From a virus, in IMG/VR virus record IMGVR_UViG_3300020581_000020, positions 1 to 39,816 of that record: 39,816 bases of DNA. One strand, 5' to 3'. A program made the position numbers and the translations under genes. The notes below the pieces were generated by a model, which worked only from the letters and a program-made list of their open reading frames with translations, was not told the DNA's origin and made no database searches. Shown piece by piece: positions 1 through 6,737 of the stretch (position 1 is its first letter; every line of letters starts with the position of its first letter).

Positions 1-147
1 GGAATTGGCGGTTGCGGGGGGCGAAGGGCGAGTGCGACTTATGCAGTTAGCCCAGGCATTGGGCACTAATGATGGCAGTAACGCCTATAACCACCTTGCT
101 TTTGCTCTCCGCGAAGCGTGGTTGCAAAGGAATGCCAAGGATGCCAG
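1..147. repeat. Left copy of the terminal overlap of a circular genome
   Basis: This stretch matches bases 39670-39816 at 143 of 147 positions. The four differences are at bases 11, 16, 17 and 21, and everything from base 22 onward is identical. Joining the two copies keeps one reading frame open through the junction (39593 to 166). This is what a circular or circularly permuted phage genome looks like after assembly. The G-rich mismatches beside the contig end look like read-end error rather than biology. Confidence 0.93.
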
Positions 148-166
148 GCGAGAAGGCGGGAAATGA
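2..166 (+). CDS. Small putative DNA-binding protein, C-terminal part (continues from 39593)
   Basis: This is the 3' part of a gene split by the linearisation point; its start is at 39593. The joined product is about 80 residues, and its middle reads like a small helical protein (AEGRVRLMQLAQALG, then AYNHLAFALREAWLQRN). The helix pair resembles a helix-turn-helix, but I do not recognise the family. Residues encoded by 11-21 differ from the right-end copy, which is probably the correct one. The gene ends in an ATGA overlap with the next. Lying directly after the HTH regulator, it may be a second regulator; that is inference. Confidence 0.75.
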   Translation, partial: ELAVAGGEGRVRLMQLAQALGTNDGSNAYNHLAFALREAWLQRNAKDARREGGK

Positions 167-387
167 CCGCTAAGATTCTGCAATTCGACCCTAGTACGTA
201 CACGCACGACGAAGCAGTCGATACCCTGCATAGCGTGTTGCGGTACTTGCAGGACCAGTTTCTATTCTGGTTTTTCATTGGCTCAGAATGGTCAAGGGCG
301 AATCTGGCGGCGCGGAACATCGTTCTGGACGCCATGATTGCGAAGCTGGACGAAGGCGATGAACAACGCAAGGAAAGAGAGATATGA
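163..387 (+). CDS. Hypothetical early protein, 74 aa
   Basis: The start ATG overlaps the preceding stop (ATGA), and the stop overlaps the next start the same way, so it sits in a translationally coupled early operon. The predicted protein has an aromatic patch near residues 29-37 (FLFWFFIG), too short and too flanked by polar residues to be a clear membrane segment, and a charged C terminus. No family recognised. Confidence 0.75.
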   Translation: MTAKILQFDPSTYTHDEAVDTLHSVLRYLQDQFLFWFFIGSEWSRANLAARNIVLDAMIAKLDEGDEQRKEREI

Positions 388-896
388 CCGACATAGAACG
401 AGAAGCAAAAGCGTGCCGCGTTGCCTGTGCCAATGTGAAGGTGGGCGACGTAATGAGCCACATCCATCACGGGCTGTGGCTGGAAATACTCACTGAGCCG
501 ATTGAGAATCGCATCAATTTTATTCTTACGAATAAGCCAATAGAGGAGCAGGCAGAACGCCTGCGAAGGATGCGGCCTTTCGACTGGCAGAAGGCCGACG
601 CGGACTGGCAGAAGGCCGACGCGGACTGGCAGAAGGCCGGCGCGGACCGGCAGAAGGCCTACGCGGACTGGCAGAAGGCCTACGCGGACTGGCAGAAGGC
701 CTACGCGGACTGGCAGAAGGCCGGCGCGGACTGGCAGAAGGCCTACGTGGACCGGCAGAAGGCCTACGCGGACCGGCAGAAGGCCTACGCGGACTGGCAG
801 AAGGCCTACGCATCGCCTGCCATGCTTGCCATTCATCCTGAAGTTTGCGGGTGTGCGTGGGGGCCTAAAACTGACATCTTCGGGAAGGAAAGGTGA
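384..896 (+). CDS. Heptad-repeat protein, 170 aa
   Basis: A unique N-terminal domain of about 65 residues is followed by 11 perfect seven-residue repeats of the type D-W/R-Q-K-A-Y/D/G-A (residues about 67-143) and a short unique tail with CGC. The repeats come from 21-bp DNA units with almost identical codons, so they expanded recently. The period of seven and the Ala/Gln/Lys content suit a long helix or coiled coil. Function unknown. The start overlaps the previous stop (ATGA). Confidence 0.85.
   Translation: MTDIEREAKACRVACANVKVGDVMSHIHHGLWLEILTEPIENRINFILTNKPIEEQAERLRRMRPFDWQKADADWQKADADWQKAGADRQKAYADWQKAYADWQKAYADWQKAGADWQKAYVDRQKAYADRQKAYADWQKAYASPAMLAIHPEVCGCAWGPKTDIFGKER
582..812 (+). 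repeat. Tandem 21-bp repeat, 11 units
   Basis: Eleven head-to-tail 21-bp units fill exactly 231 bp without interruption and in frame. Differences between units fall at few places: the Trp/Arg codon, the GAC/GGC/TAC codon and one GCG/GTG position. There is no non-repetitive spacer between units, which rules out a CRISPR array. Confidence 0.97.
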
Positions 897-905
897 GAAG
901 CAGAT

Positions 906-1061
906 ATGAGCGTGCAATGGGAAGCATGGGAGATCGACCTACTTCGCCGGGAGCCGAAGCCGCGCGTGATTCCCGACACTGAGCCTGCGCGGTGGTTCTG
1001 GTGGCTGATCGCTGCCATTCCCTGCGTGTGCCTGGGGATTGTGATCTGGTGGCTGCGATGA
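906..1061 (+). CDS. Small single-span membrane protein, 51 aa
   Basis: The predicted protein has a polar N-terminal half and a Trp-rich hydrophobic segment at about residues 30-50 (WFWWLIAAIPCVCLGIVIWW), so it is probably an inner-membrane protein with its N terminus in the cytoplasm. It ends by an ATGA overlap with the next gene. No family recognised. Confidence 0.7.
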   Translation: MSVQWEAWEIDLLRREPKPRVIPDTEPARWFWWLIAAIPCVCLGIVIWWLR

Positions 1062-1294
1062 GGCTCGCCGGCTGGAAGTGTGACGTGTGCGGAGCGGAGA
1101 AGAAAGAGAAGAACCACTGGTGGCTGCTGGGAGTTAGCCTGGGCGGTCCGATGGAACTTCGCCTGTGGGATGAAAAGACGGCGCAAGTTGCGAACTGGCA
1201 GCATCTCTGTGGAGAGAAGTGCGTAATGGCTCAAGTTGGTAAGTTTATGGGAGGAAAAAAGGGCCAAGTTAGTGAATTCATGGGGGCACAATGA
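1058..1294 (+). CDS. Small zinc-finger-like protein, 78 aa
   Basis: The N terminus has CDVCG and the middle has HLCGEKC, two Cys pairs that could bind one zinc ion. The rest is basic and glycine-rich. The start ATG overlaps the preceding stop, and the end overlaps the erf start. Such proteins are common beside phage recombination genes, but the exact role is unknown. Confidence 0.75.
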   Translation: MRLAGWKCDVCGAEKKEKNHWWLLGVSLGGPMELRLWDEKTAQVANWQHLCGEKCVMAQVGKFMGGKKGQVSEFMGAQ

Positions 1295-2016
1295 CACAGC
1301 AGATTGATCTACCTGTGGACATGGAACGAAAGCCAGAAGCACTGGCCAAGACTCCGTTCGACCTTCTCTCGATTGCACTGCACAATAACGCGGCGATAGA
1401 CGTAATTGAGCGTCTGGCGGCCTTGCAGGAGAAGCAGTTAGCGCGGGATGCCGAGATTGACTTCAATGCGGCAATCAGCCGGGTACAGGAGCAAATAAAG
1501 CGGATCGCGCCGGACCTCGACAATCCACAAACCCATAGCCGATATGCTTCTTATGCTGCAATTGACCGGGTAATCCGCCCTATCTACTCGAGGGAGGGCT
1601 TGGGCCTGTCCTTCGACACGGCAGACTGCCCCCTGCCTGAGCATGTCCGGGTCGTCTGCTATGTCGCTCTCGGCTCTCACACTCGGCGGTATCAGATTGA
1701 TATGCCCTGCGATGGCAAGGGTGCCAAGGGCGGGGACGTGATGACCAAGACGCACGCGGCCGGCGCTGCCATGAGCTATGGGATGCGCTACTTAGTTAAG
1801 GGGATTTTCAACATTGCCGTTGGGGAGCTTGACGACGATGGCAACCTAGGCACCAATGGTGAGCTACAGGAGCAGATTGAGTGGCTGGCCAGTGCGAAAG
1901 ACCTTGACGAGCTAAAACGGCTCTATAAGGCCGCTTATGCGCAATTCGAGGCATCCCCTGCGGCCCTCAAGCAGATTATCGCGGCAAAGAATGCCCGGCG
2001 AAAGGAGATGGAATAA
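1291..2016 (+). CDS. erf: ERF-family single-strand annealing protein
   Basis: The 241-aa protein carries hallmarks of the ERF family (P22 Erf-like recombinases): a central SRYASYAAIDRVIRP region at about residues 83-97, the glycine-rich DGKGAKGGD near 141-149, and the C-terminal core SYGMRYLVKGIFNIA at about 162-176 followed by an acidic run. ERF proteins anneal complementary single strands and circularise or recombine phage DNA. The next gene, an exonuclease joined by a one-base TAATG overlap, is the usual partner. Length is normal for the family. Confidence 0.93.
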   Translation: MTQQIDLPVDMERKPEALAKTPFDLLSIALHNNAAIDVIERLAALQEKQLARDAEIDFNAAISRVQEQIKRIAPDLDNPQTHSRYASYAAIDRVIRPIYSREGLGLSFDTADCPLPEHVRVVCYVALGSHTRRYQIDMPCDGKGAKGGDVMTKTHAAGAAMSYGMRYLVKGIFNIAVGELDDDGNLGTNGELQEQIEWLASAKDLDELKRLYKAAYAQFEASPAALKQIIAAKNARRKEME

Positions 2017-2657
2017 TGCCTCTCATTGAAGGCGTAGAGCAGCAGACCCCGGACTGGCTACACATGCGCTGTGGGATCGTGACCGCCTCCCGCATGTCGG
2101 ATGTCATGTCGCGCCTAAAGGTCAAGAGCAAGAACGGCGACAAGGGTGCCCCGTCTGGGAAGAGGCTTCAATACCGCAAAGAGTTGGTCTACGAGACCCT
2201 TACCGGGCGGTCTTGGGAGCGTTTTGTTAGTCCGTTCATGGATTATGGCACGGAGAACGAGCCGCTTGCTAGGGCCGCTTATGAGATCAGGAACGATGTG
2301 GAGGTAGTTCCGGGCGGGTTCTGGCTCCATGACCGCATAGCGAGGCTGGGAGCGTCGCCGGATGGCCTTGTAGGCGAGGATGGGCTAGTCGAATACAAGG
2401 TTCCGCCGTCCCGCCATTTGGACATTCTGTACTCCAGGGATATCCCGGAAGAGTACCTGTGGCAGATGCAGACGGAAATGGCCTGCACTGGGCGCAAATG
2501 GTGTGACTTTGTGAGCCACGAGCCGAGTTTGCCAAAGAGCGTCAACACTTGGATTAAGCGGGTGCCTCGGAATGATGAGCTGATCGCGGCAATCGAGGCG
2601 GAAACGCTTCAATTTCTCGAAGAGGTTGTGGCAATGATTCACAGTCTGGAGGCTTGA
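2016..2657 (+). CDS. YqaJ/lambda-exonuclease-type recombination nuclease
   Basis: The 213-aa protein contains the YqaJ-type PD-(D/E)XK nuclease core: GTENEPLARAAYE near residue 78, GASPDG with Asp116, then the VEYK motif with Glu126 and Lys128, and a helix WQMQTEMACTG near 148-158. The expected activity is 5' to 3' resection of double-stranded DNA to give the single strands that the ERF protein anneals. Coupling to erf by a TAATG overlap supports a two-component recombination system. Confidence 0.92.
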   Translation: MPLIEGVEQQTPDWLHMRCGIVTASRMSDVMSRLKVKSKNGDKGAPSGKRLQYRKELVYETLTGRSWERFVSPFMDYGTENEPLARAAYEIRNDVEVVPGGFWLHDRIARLGASPDGLVGEDGLVEYKVPPSRHLDILYSRDIPEEYLWQMQTEMACTGRKWCDFVSHEPSLPKSVNTWIKRVPRNDELIAAIEAETLQFLEEVVAMIHSLEA

Positions 2658-2658
2658 T

Positions 2659-2835
2659 ATGTACGAAGGCAAAACCATAGCAGAACTGAAAGAATTAGCA
2701 GAGAGGATGGTGCCTGACCCGCTCGAAGAGGCTTACGCACTCACGCGGTATCAAGGCTTGGTGTTAGTCGAGCGTTCACTGCGGAACACGTGGCCCGTGG
2801 GCACAGTAAGTCCTGAAGACGAAACGTCGTACTAA
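2659..2835 (+). CDS. Hypothetical protein, 58 aa
   Basis: A small acidic ORF with a clear GGAGG ribosome-binding site just before its ATG. The N-terminal half is amphipathic and helical (TIAELKELAERM). It lies two bases after the exonuclease gene. No family recognised. Confidence 0.75.
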   Translation: MYEGKTIAELKELAERMVPDPLEEAYALTRYQGLVLVERSLRNTWPVGTVSPEDETSY

Positions 2836-2856
2836 CTAAAGAAAGGAGAGCGATAA

Positions 2857-3027
2857 ATGTTTGCATTCAAAGCAAGTTATCTGCGGTTAAAGGATGACTC
2901 AGTCGAAACCAAAATCATTGGCGCCGGGAGTTTTACCGCTGCCGCGAAAAAGGCCGAAACACAAGAAACCCCTGGATCAGTGGAACTCCGCAGTCTTGAA
3001 CGCGATGATGAGACTGTGATTTTGTGA
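2857..3027 (+). CDS. Hypothetical protein, 56 aa
   Basis: The ORF is preceded by AAAGGAGAG at good spacing. The product ends in an acidic stretch (ERDDETVIL). The pattern resembles small phage proteins in which a beta-strand is followed by AAxKAxT, but I cannot name a family. Confidence 0.7.
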   Translation: MFAFKASYLRLKDDSVETKIIGAGSFTAAAKKAETQETPGSVELRSLERDDETVIL

Positions 3028-3043
3028 CATTAGGAGAGGGAAG

Positions 3044-3367
3044 ATGGCAAGCAATTTGAGACGAGAATGCGTCGATAGCAATAAAACAGCACTTCCCGAC
3101 GATACGGCCCTGTTTTTGATACGAGAAGCAGTGGCCAGACGGAGGGAGTTGATTCACGGGCGATTGGATGGACCAGCCGATACGCATTGCGCTCTAGGGT
3201 GTTTCTGGGCTGACAATCCAAAAGCTACGCTGAATAGCACTTTGATTGACGAAGTTGCGGCGGTCAACGATGCTGTGCCGCCTACTGCAACTGCACACGA
3301 ACGATGGAAAAAGGTGAACAGTTGGCTGCGGTGGAAGATTAAAGTCTTGGCTGCGGCCAAGAAGTGA
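3044..3367 (+). CDS. Hypothetical protein, 107 aa
   Basis: Preceded by a purine-rich GGAGAGGG ribosome-binding site. The protein has a mixed helical composition, with a CALGCFW stretch near residue 49 and a basic, Trp-containing C terminus (WKKVNSWLRWKIKVL). No recognisable domain. It is followed by an 85-bp gap with small GC-rich palindromes (CTGAG..CTCAG). Confidence 0.7.
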   Translation: MASNLRRECVDSNKTALPDDTALFLIREAVARRRELIHGRLDGPADTHCALGCFWADNPKATLNSTLIDEVAAVNDAVPPTATAHERWKKVNSWLRWKIKVLAAAKK

Positions 3368-3452
3368 CATTCGCGGAATCCCTTGATTCGTACAAGGCCG
3401 CGATTACTCGGGGCTGAGGGCTCAGGCTCTCGGCTCCGGGCCGGTAAAGATT

Positions 3453-3650
3453 ATGGAAATTAAACCTAGGCAGCGATGGATTCGGAAGCGGGACGGCGCA
3501 GAGGCTCGCATTATGGCCGTTGCCGATGGCTGGGTAATGGCTAGATTGAAAGGGTGTATACCTTGGGTGTTGATGGTACCAGAGTTTTTGAGTGAATTTA
3601 CCGTGGTGGCTCCGGGCCGGCGAAAAGACATGAATGTAGATTCCAAGTGA
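3453..3650 (+). CDS. Hypothetical basic protein, 65 aa
   Basis: A small beta-rich basic protein (KPRQRWIRKRDG...VADGWVMAR) reminiscent of short SH3-like or KOW-like folds, though this is only a pattern resemblance. It is adjacent to the zinc-binding ORF downstream, one base apart. Confidence 0.65.
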   Translation: MEIKPRQRWIRKRDGAEARIMAVADGWVMARLKGCIPWVLMVPEFLSEFTVVAPGRRKDMNVDSK

Positions 3651-3651
3651 A

Positions 3652-3867
3652 ATGGCGACGAAGAACCTACTGGCGCACCGCTGCCACATGCGGGTTTATC
3701 GGGCGATTAGACGCGGAGAGATGGATGCCGCGTACTATCAGCAATGCGTGGATTGCGGATGGTCGCCCTGCGAATATGATCACGAATGGGGTTACAGATG
3801 GTGGAAGCGAGTAGTGGCGAGGTGCCGCTGGTGTCATCGAAGACGACATGCGAAGAAACGGGCTTGA
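3652..3867 (+). CDS. Small HNH-like zinc-binding protein, 71 aa
   Basis: The protein contains CVDCG, then a DHEWG element, then CRWCHRRRH. This layout is that of the zinc-ribbon plus beta-beta-alpha core of very small phage HNH proteins. The second HNH histidine is not certain, so it may bind DNA without cutting. The 3' end overlaps the promoter at 3864. Highly basic C terminus. Confidence 0.75.
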   Translation: MATKNLLAHRCHMRVYRAIRRGEMDAAYYQQCVDCGWSPCEYDHEWGYRWWKRVVARCRWCHRRRHAKKRA

Positions 3868-3893
3868 CTTGTGAGGCAGAGTGTGCGTAAGAT
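3864..3893 (+). promoter_or_regulatory. Sigma70-like promoter upstream of the structured RNA
   Basis: TTGACT (3864-3869) and TAAGAT (3888-3893) are separated by 18 bp, a good match to the sigma70 consensus. The start of transcription would be at about 3900, just before the strongly folded gene-free region. Confidence 0.6.
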
Positions 3894-3899
3894 TGAATT

Positions 3900-4214
3900 C
3901 AACCGCCTGATCCGCGGCCTTCCTTCTCGGAATTTGGTTGGGGCACTACCCAGTGCCCCTCTCACTTACCAAGTTGGAATATCGGTGAGGAACCAAATTT
4001 CGGAATCAACGATTAGATTCCAGACAAGTATTTTCGATGACATTCGTAATTGCGGGTTGCCAACTTACCGCAGCCGTCCACGGGGAGTGATTCTCGGTCC
4101 CCGAAAACGGGGATGCGTCCGCCCAGCGAGGCATTGTGAAGTGACGCAGGACCAGGTGGCGAATGCCAGATGCGGAAAGAATAAGGCTGGGGAATTTAAG
4201 TTGCCTTTTCTTCT
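3900..4214 (+). ncRNA. Candidate structured RNA or leader with perfect three-way junction
   Basis: This interval has no convincing gene. Its core at 3928-4002 folds into a three-way junction with no unpaired base at the junction. Stem A is 3928-3939 with 3991-4002 (12 bp). Stem B is 3940-3947 with 3952-3959 (8 bp, loop ACCC). Stem C is 3960-3965 with 3985-3990 (6 bp). G-U pairs in A and C favour + strand transcription. Further hairpins follow: 4002-4007/4016-4021, 4051-4055/4068-4072, two competing stems at 4081-4113, and 4130-4135/4162-4167. It may be a free small RNA or the regulatory leader of the gene at 4215, which lacks a ribosome-binding site. Confidence 0.65.
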
Positions 4215-4700
4215 ATGAATGAATTGTTTTCAAACCCGCTCTGTGAAGGTGCAGAAGAGATTTACGATGCTTACCCGAGGCACATCGGGAAACGAGATGC
4301 ACTGAAGGCGATAGAGAAAGCAATTCAAAGGCTAGTCAAAGGCGAATACGAGGGGCAAGTTCTGTCTCGAACGCAGGCAATTGCTGGATTAAAAAATCGT
4401 GCAATCATGTTTGCAAATTCTCCAGCAGGCAGGAGAAAAAGTTTTACCGCGCATCCGGCAACTTGGTTCAATCGCGGCAGTTATTTGGATGATCCAGAGG
4501 AGTGGACGCATGAAGAAAACCGACTTAGCCCAGCCGAGCAACGAAGCACTGCAACCCATTCAGCAATTATTGACGCCCTCCGAAATCGCGTTGAGCAGAG
4601 AAATGGAACTCACAGCCGTGAACGGCAAAACGGTCCTGACGGACGTTCTGGCCAACGAACTTTTCCGGCTTTACAGCTCAAATCTCCCGGGCGCGATTGA
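4215..4700 (+). CDS. Putative phage replication protein
   Basis: The 161-aa product has the pattern seen in the C-terminal part of many phage replication and helicase-loading proteins: YPRHIGKRDALKAIEKAI near residues 20-37, then AHPATWFNRGSYLDD near 79-93. Downstream of about residue 100 the sequence is low in recognisable structure and overlaps the next gene in another frame. No Shine-Dalgarno is visible before the ATG; the structured region upstream may control it. It probably helps recruit host helicase to the phage origin, which is inference from the family. Confidence 0.75.
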   Translation: MNELFSNPLCEGAEEIYDAYPRHIGKRDALKAIEKAIQRLVKGEYEGQVLSRTQAIAGLKNRAIMFANSPAGRRKSFTAHPATWFNRGSYLDDPEEWTHEENRLSPAEQRSTATHSAIIDALRNRVEQRNGTHSRERQNGPDGRSGQRTFPALQLKSPGRD

Positions 4701-4980
4701 GTGGGTATTTAGAACTCACCGGGATGCGTCGGACTTTTGGCCTTCAATTCGCCAACTGAATGCACTGTTTGAAGAGTTTGAGAACCGGCAACGGAAAGAA
4801 GAAAAGGCGGCACTCGAGGCTCAATGGACTCCTGAGGGTCTAGCGCAGTGGCGGGAGATTCTGAAGCAGTTCGCGGCGATTTGCCGAACCACTCCACGCA
4901 AGAAGGTGGAAGATAGAAAGCACACGCGAGAGCAATTGAAGGCACAGGCCGCTAGTATTCAGGCGCGGAAAGGGCTATGA
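4510..4980 (+). CDS. Putative replication-associated protein, 156 aa
   Basis: Starting at ATG 4510, this frame overlaps the previous gene by 191 bp. The product has a helical region (VLTDVLANELFRLYSSNL) and an element DFWPSIRQLNALFEEFENR near residues 75-93, then a long charged helix. The arrangement (initiator-like gene, then a helical partner) recalls the O/P pair of lambda-like phages, but sequence alone does not prove it. A later ATG near 4602 would reduce the overlap. Confidence 0.7.
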   Translation: MKKTDLAQPSNEALQPIQQLLTPSEIALSREMELTAVNGKTVLTDVLANELFRLYSSNLPGAIEWVFRTHRDASDFWPSIRQLNALFEEFENRQRKEEKAALEAQWTPEGLAQWREILKQFAAICRTTPRKKVEDRKHTREQLKAQAASIQARKGL

Positions 4981-5336
4981 AGCAGCACGGCACAAACAGC
5001 ATGTACCAGTCGATGGGCGTCCGCGGTGACCAAGGCTGTCGCTGCGACCTGTGCAGAGAGGCTCATCGGAAGGCTCGTGCTAAGACTCTGATCAAGAAAC
5101 AACTGCAACAGGTCGCAACCATGCCGGCCTTGGGGCGCAAGGCGATGCAGAACGAGTTCGCCCGGCAATCTGTAGGCTTCTATACCGCGATGAACCGAAA
5201 TCGGCACGGTTGGAAAACGACACTGGGCAAGAAACAGGCCGAAGCGTTGCAAATCGAAGCCATCAAGAAGCAGGTTGGGCGGGTTGAGCAGTTGCGGAGC
5301 CAGTTAGAGAGGACCAAATGCCAGAGAGAGCAATGA
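4977..5336 (+). CDS. HGT-GCRC motif zinc-binding protein, 119 aa
   Basis: The N terminus reads HGTNSMYQSMGVRGDQGCRC followed by DLCREAH. This HGT...GCRCxxC pattern is a small Cys/His motif found widely in phages and Actinobacteria, of unknown function. The rest is a basic helix with coiled-coil character (RVEQLRSQLERTK). ATGA overlaps at both ends place it in the replication operon. Confidence 0.78.
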   Translation: MKQHGTNSMYQSMGVRGDQGCRCDLCREAHRKARAKTLIKKQLQQVATMPALGRKAMQNEFARQSVGFYTAMNRNRHGWKTTLGKKQAEALQIEAIKKQVGRVEQLRSQLERTKCQREQ

Positions 5337-5434
5337 AGCGCGGCGAACTCAAGAAGCTGAAGCAGTTGGCAAAGTACAGTCCACTCTTTAAGCTGCTCTA
5401 CGTTCTCAGCTTGCCGAAGCGGGAGGGCAAGTGA
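5333..5434 (+). CDS. Tiny basic protein, 33 aa
   Basis: A very short ORF tied to both neighbours by overlaps (ATGA at the start, GTGA at the end). It is rich in Lys and Leu (KRGELKKLKQLAK). The coupling suggests it is translated; no function can be given. Confidence 0.55.
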   Translation: MKRGELKKLKQLAKYSPLFKLLYVLSLPKREGK

Positions 5435-5850
5435 AGCGTTCTCCTAAAGCCGCAGCACGGGCAAAGGAATTCGCCGAACTGGATCACCTTGTGGGGAATT
5501 ACATCAAAGCCCGTGCTGAATGGTGCTGCGAACGATGCGGGAAGTATTGGCCTCCAGGGGTTAAGTGCGAAACGATGAATCGGTTGACCTCGGCTCACGT
5601 TAAGACTAAGGGACGTTATGGCCTGATTCGCTTCGAGCCGGACAACCTGATGGCATTGTGCTGGTTGCCGTGTCACGATTCTTGGTGGCACAAAGACCCA
5701 GCAGATGCGATGCGCTGGTTTAACGCTAAGTGGCCGGGGCGACTTGAACGGATTGAGATTGCGGCAAGATGCGCACCGAAGTTAGATCTAAACTTGCTGC
5801 TGCAAATCTGGCGTAAAGAGGTGGCGAGTGTAAGAGAGGGGAGTCAGTAG
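5431..5850 (+). CDS. HNH / NinG-like nuclease-fold protein
   Basis: The 139-aa product starts at GTG 5431. It has CCERCG (Cys33/Cys36), a central SAHV with His56, RFEPDNLMALC (Asn72, Cys77) and CHDSWWH (Cys81, His82). This is the order of an HNH nuclease with a structural zinc site and is close to the plan of phage NinG-type recombination proteins. A role in processing recombination or packaging intermediates is plausible. Confidence 0.83.
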   Translation: MKRSPKAAARAKEFAELDHLVGNYIKARAEWCCERCGKYWPPGVKCETMNRLTSAHVKTKGRYGLIRFEPDNLMALCWLPCHDSWWHKDPADAMRWFNAKWPGRLERIEIAARCAPKLDLNLLLQIWRKEVASVREGSQ

Positions 5851-6717
5851 TTGAAGATTCAGCATCTTTGGCGAAGCGGGATTCTGACGTGGGACGACGG
5901 GGACGCTTTGTGTATCTCGGTTGTCTTTACGTGGCATCTGCCGCTTGCCCGAAGGTATGCAGAGTCTATGTCTCATCGGCGCGTGCGGATCGGCGGTCCT
6001 GCGGTCGGGTTGATGCCTGAGTTTTTCTTCGGTTGCAAGGCTGAGATTGGCGGCTCGCTTCCGGGTGTGCTTCAACGCTGGAATCCGTTAGCGACTCGCA
6101 CTTCTCTTGGCTGTCCGCGCAAGTGCAAGTTCTGCGGAGTTCCTAAAGTGGCGGCTCAAGAAGCGATTGAGTTGTCCGGTTTTCCGATTATGCGCTTCGA
6201 GGACTGGCCGGATTTGCCCGTCATCGCGGACGACAATTTGCTTCTCGCTGGAAAGACTCAGGCAGAGCGGATCGCACACTTTGACAAGGTTTGCGACCGC
6301 CTGGAAAAGCATGAATGGTGCGATTTTAATCAGGGCACCGATGCACGCGCTGTGACCGAGCATCACGCCGAACGGCTAGCGCGGCTCAAGAAACCGATGA
6401 TTCGCATGGCGCTCGATTCAATGAGTTATGTGGCGGCGTGGGACGAAGCTCTCGACAAACTTCTCAGGGCAGGCGTGGCGAAGCGGAATATTCGGACCTA
6501 CTGCATCATGGCGTTCGGAACGTCGCCGGATGAGTGCTGGAAAACCTGCGAACACGTCGAGAGTCGCGGAATCAAACCGCTGCCGATGTGGTTCCATGAA
6601 CTCGATGCTCTAGAGCGCAACATCGTGACGCCGCGACAGGCAGAACTCGGCTGGAATGATTACGAACGCCGCCGACTAATGCAGTGGTTCTATCAGCACA
6701 AAGAAGCAGTTGTGTAA
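5851..6717 (+). CDS. Radical SAM enzyme
   Basis: The 288-aa protein begins at TTG 5851, directly after the previous stop, with GAGGGGAG upstream. It has CPRKCKFC (Cys88, Cys92, Cys95), the CxxxCxxC cluster that binds a 4Fe-4S centre and S-adenosylmethionine. Other conserved-looking parts are DDNLLLA near 127-133, FNQGTDAR near 159-166, and LPMWFHELDALE with a C-terminal LMQWFY. These suggest a phage-associated radical SAM subgroup of unknown substrate. It has no B12 domain and no second cluster. It could modify nucleic acid, protein or a small molecule. Confidence 0.88.
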   Translation: MKIQHLWRSGILTWDDGDALCISVVFTWHLPLARRYAESMSHRRVRIGGPAVGLMPEFFFGCKAEIGGSLPGVLQRWNPLATRTSLGCPRKCKFCGVPKVAAQEAIELSGFPIMRFEDWPDLPVIADDNLLLAGKTQAERIAHFDKVCDRLEKHEWCDFNQGTDARAVTEHHAERLARLKKPMIRMALDSMSYVAAWDEALDKLLRAGVAKRNIRTYCIMAFGTSPDECWKTCEHVESRGIKPLPMWFHELDALERNIVTPRQAELGWNDYERRRLMQWFYQHKEAVV

Positions 6718-6737
6718 GAGAGGGGAGTTGAGGCAAC

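Noticed and set aside
2-25. Real sequence difference between the two ends
   Set aside because: The four mismatches cluster at the contig end in a G-rich stretch and are better explained by error.
582-812. CRISPR array
   Set aside because: Units are contiguous with no unique spacers and are translated in frame.
66-917. Long minus-strand frames over the 21-bp repeat
   Set aside because: They are shadows of the repeat; their repetitive content mirrors the + strand gene, and no minus-strand start signal is seen.
3871-4218. Open frame of 115 codons starting at GTG
   Set aside because: It begins within the predicted promoter, has no ribosome-binding site, has an unlikely composition and is covered by strong RNA stems. 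I treat the region as structured RNA.
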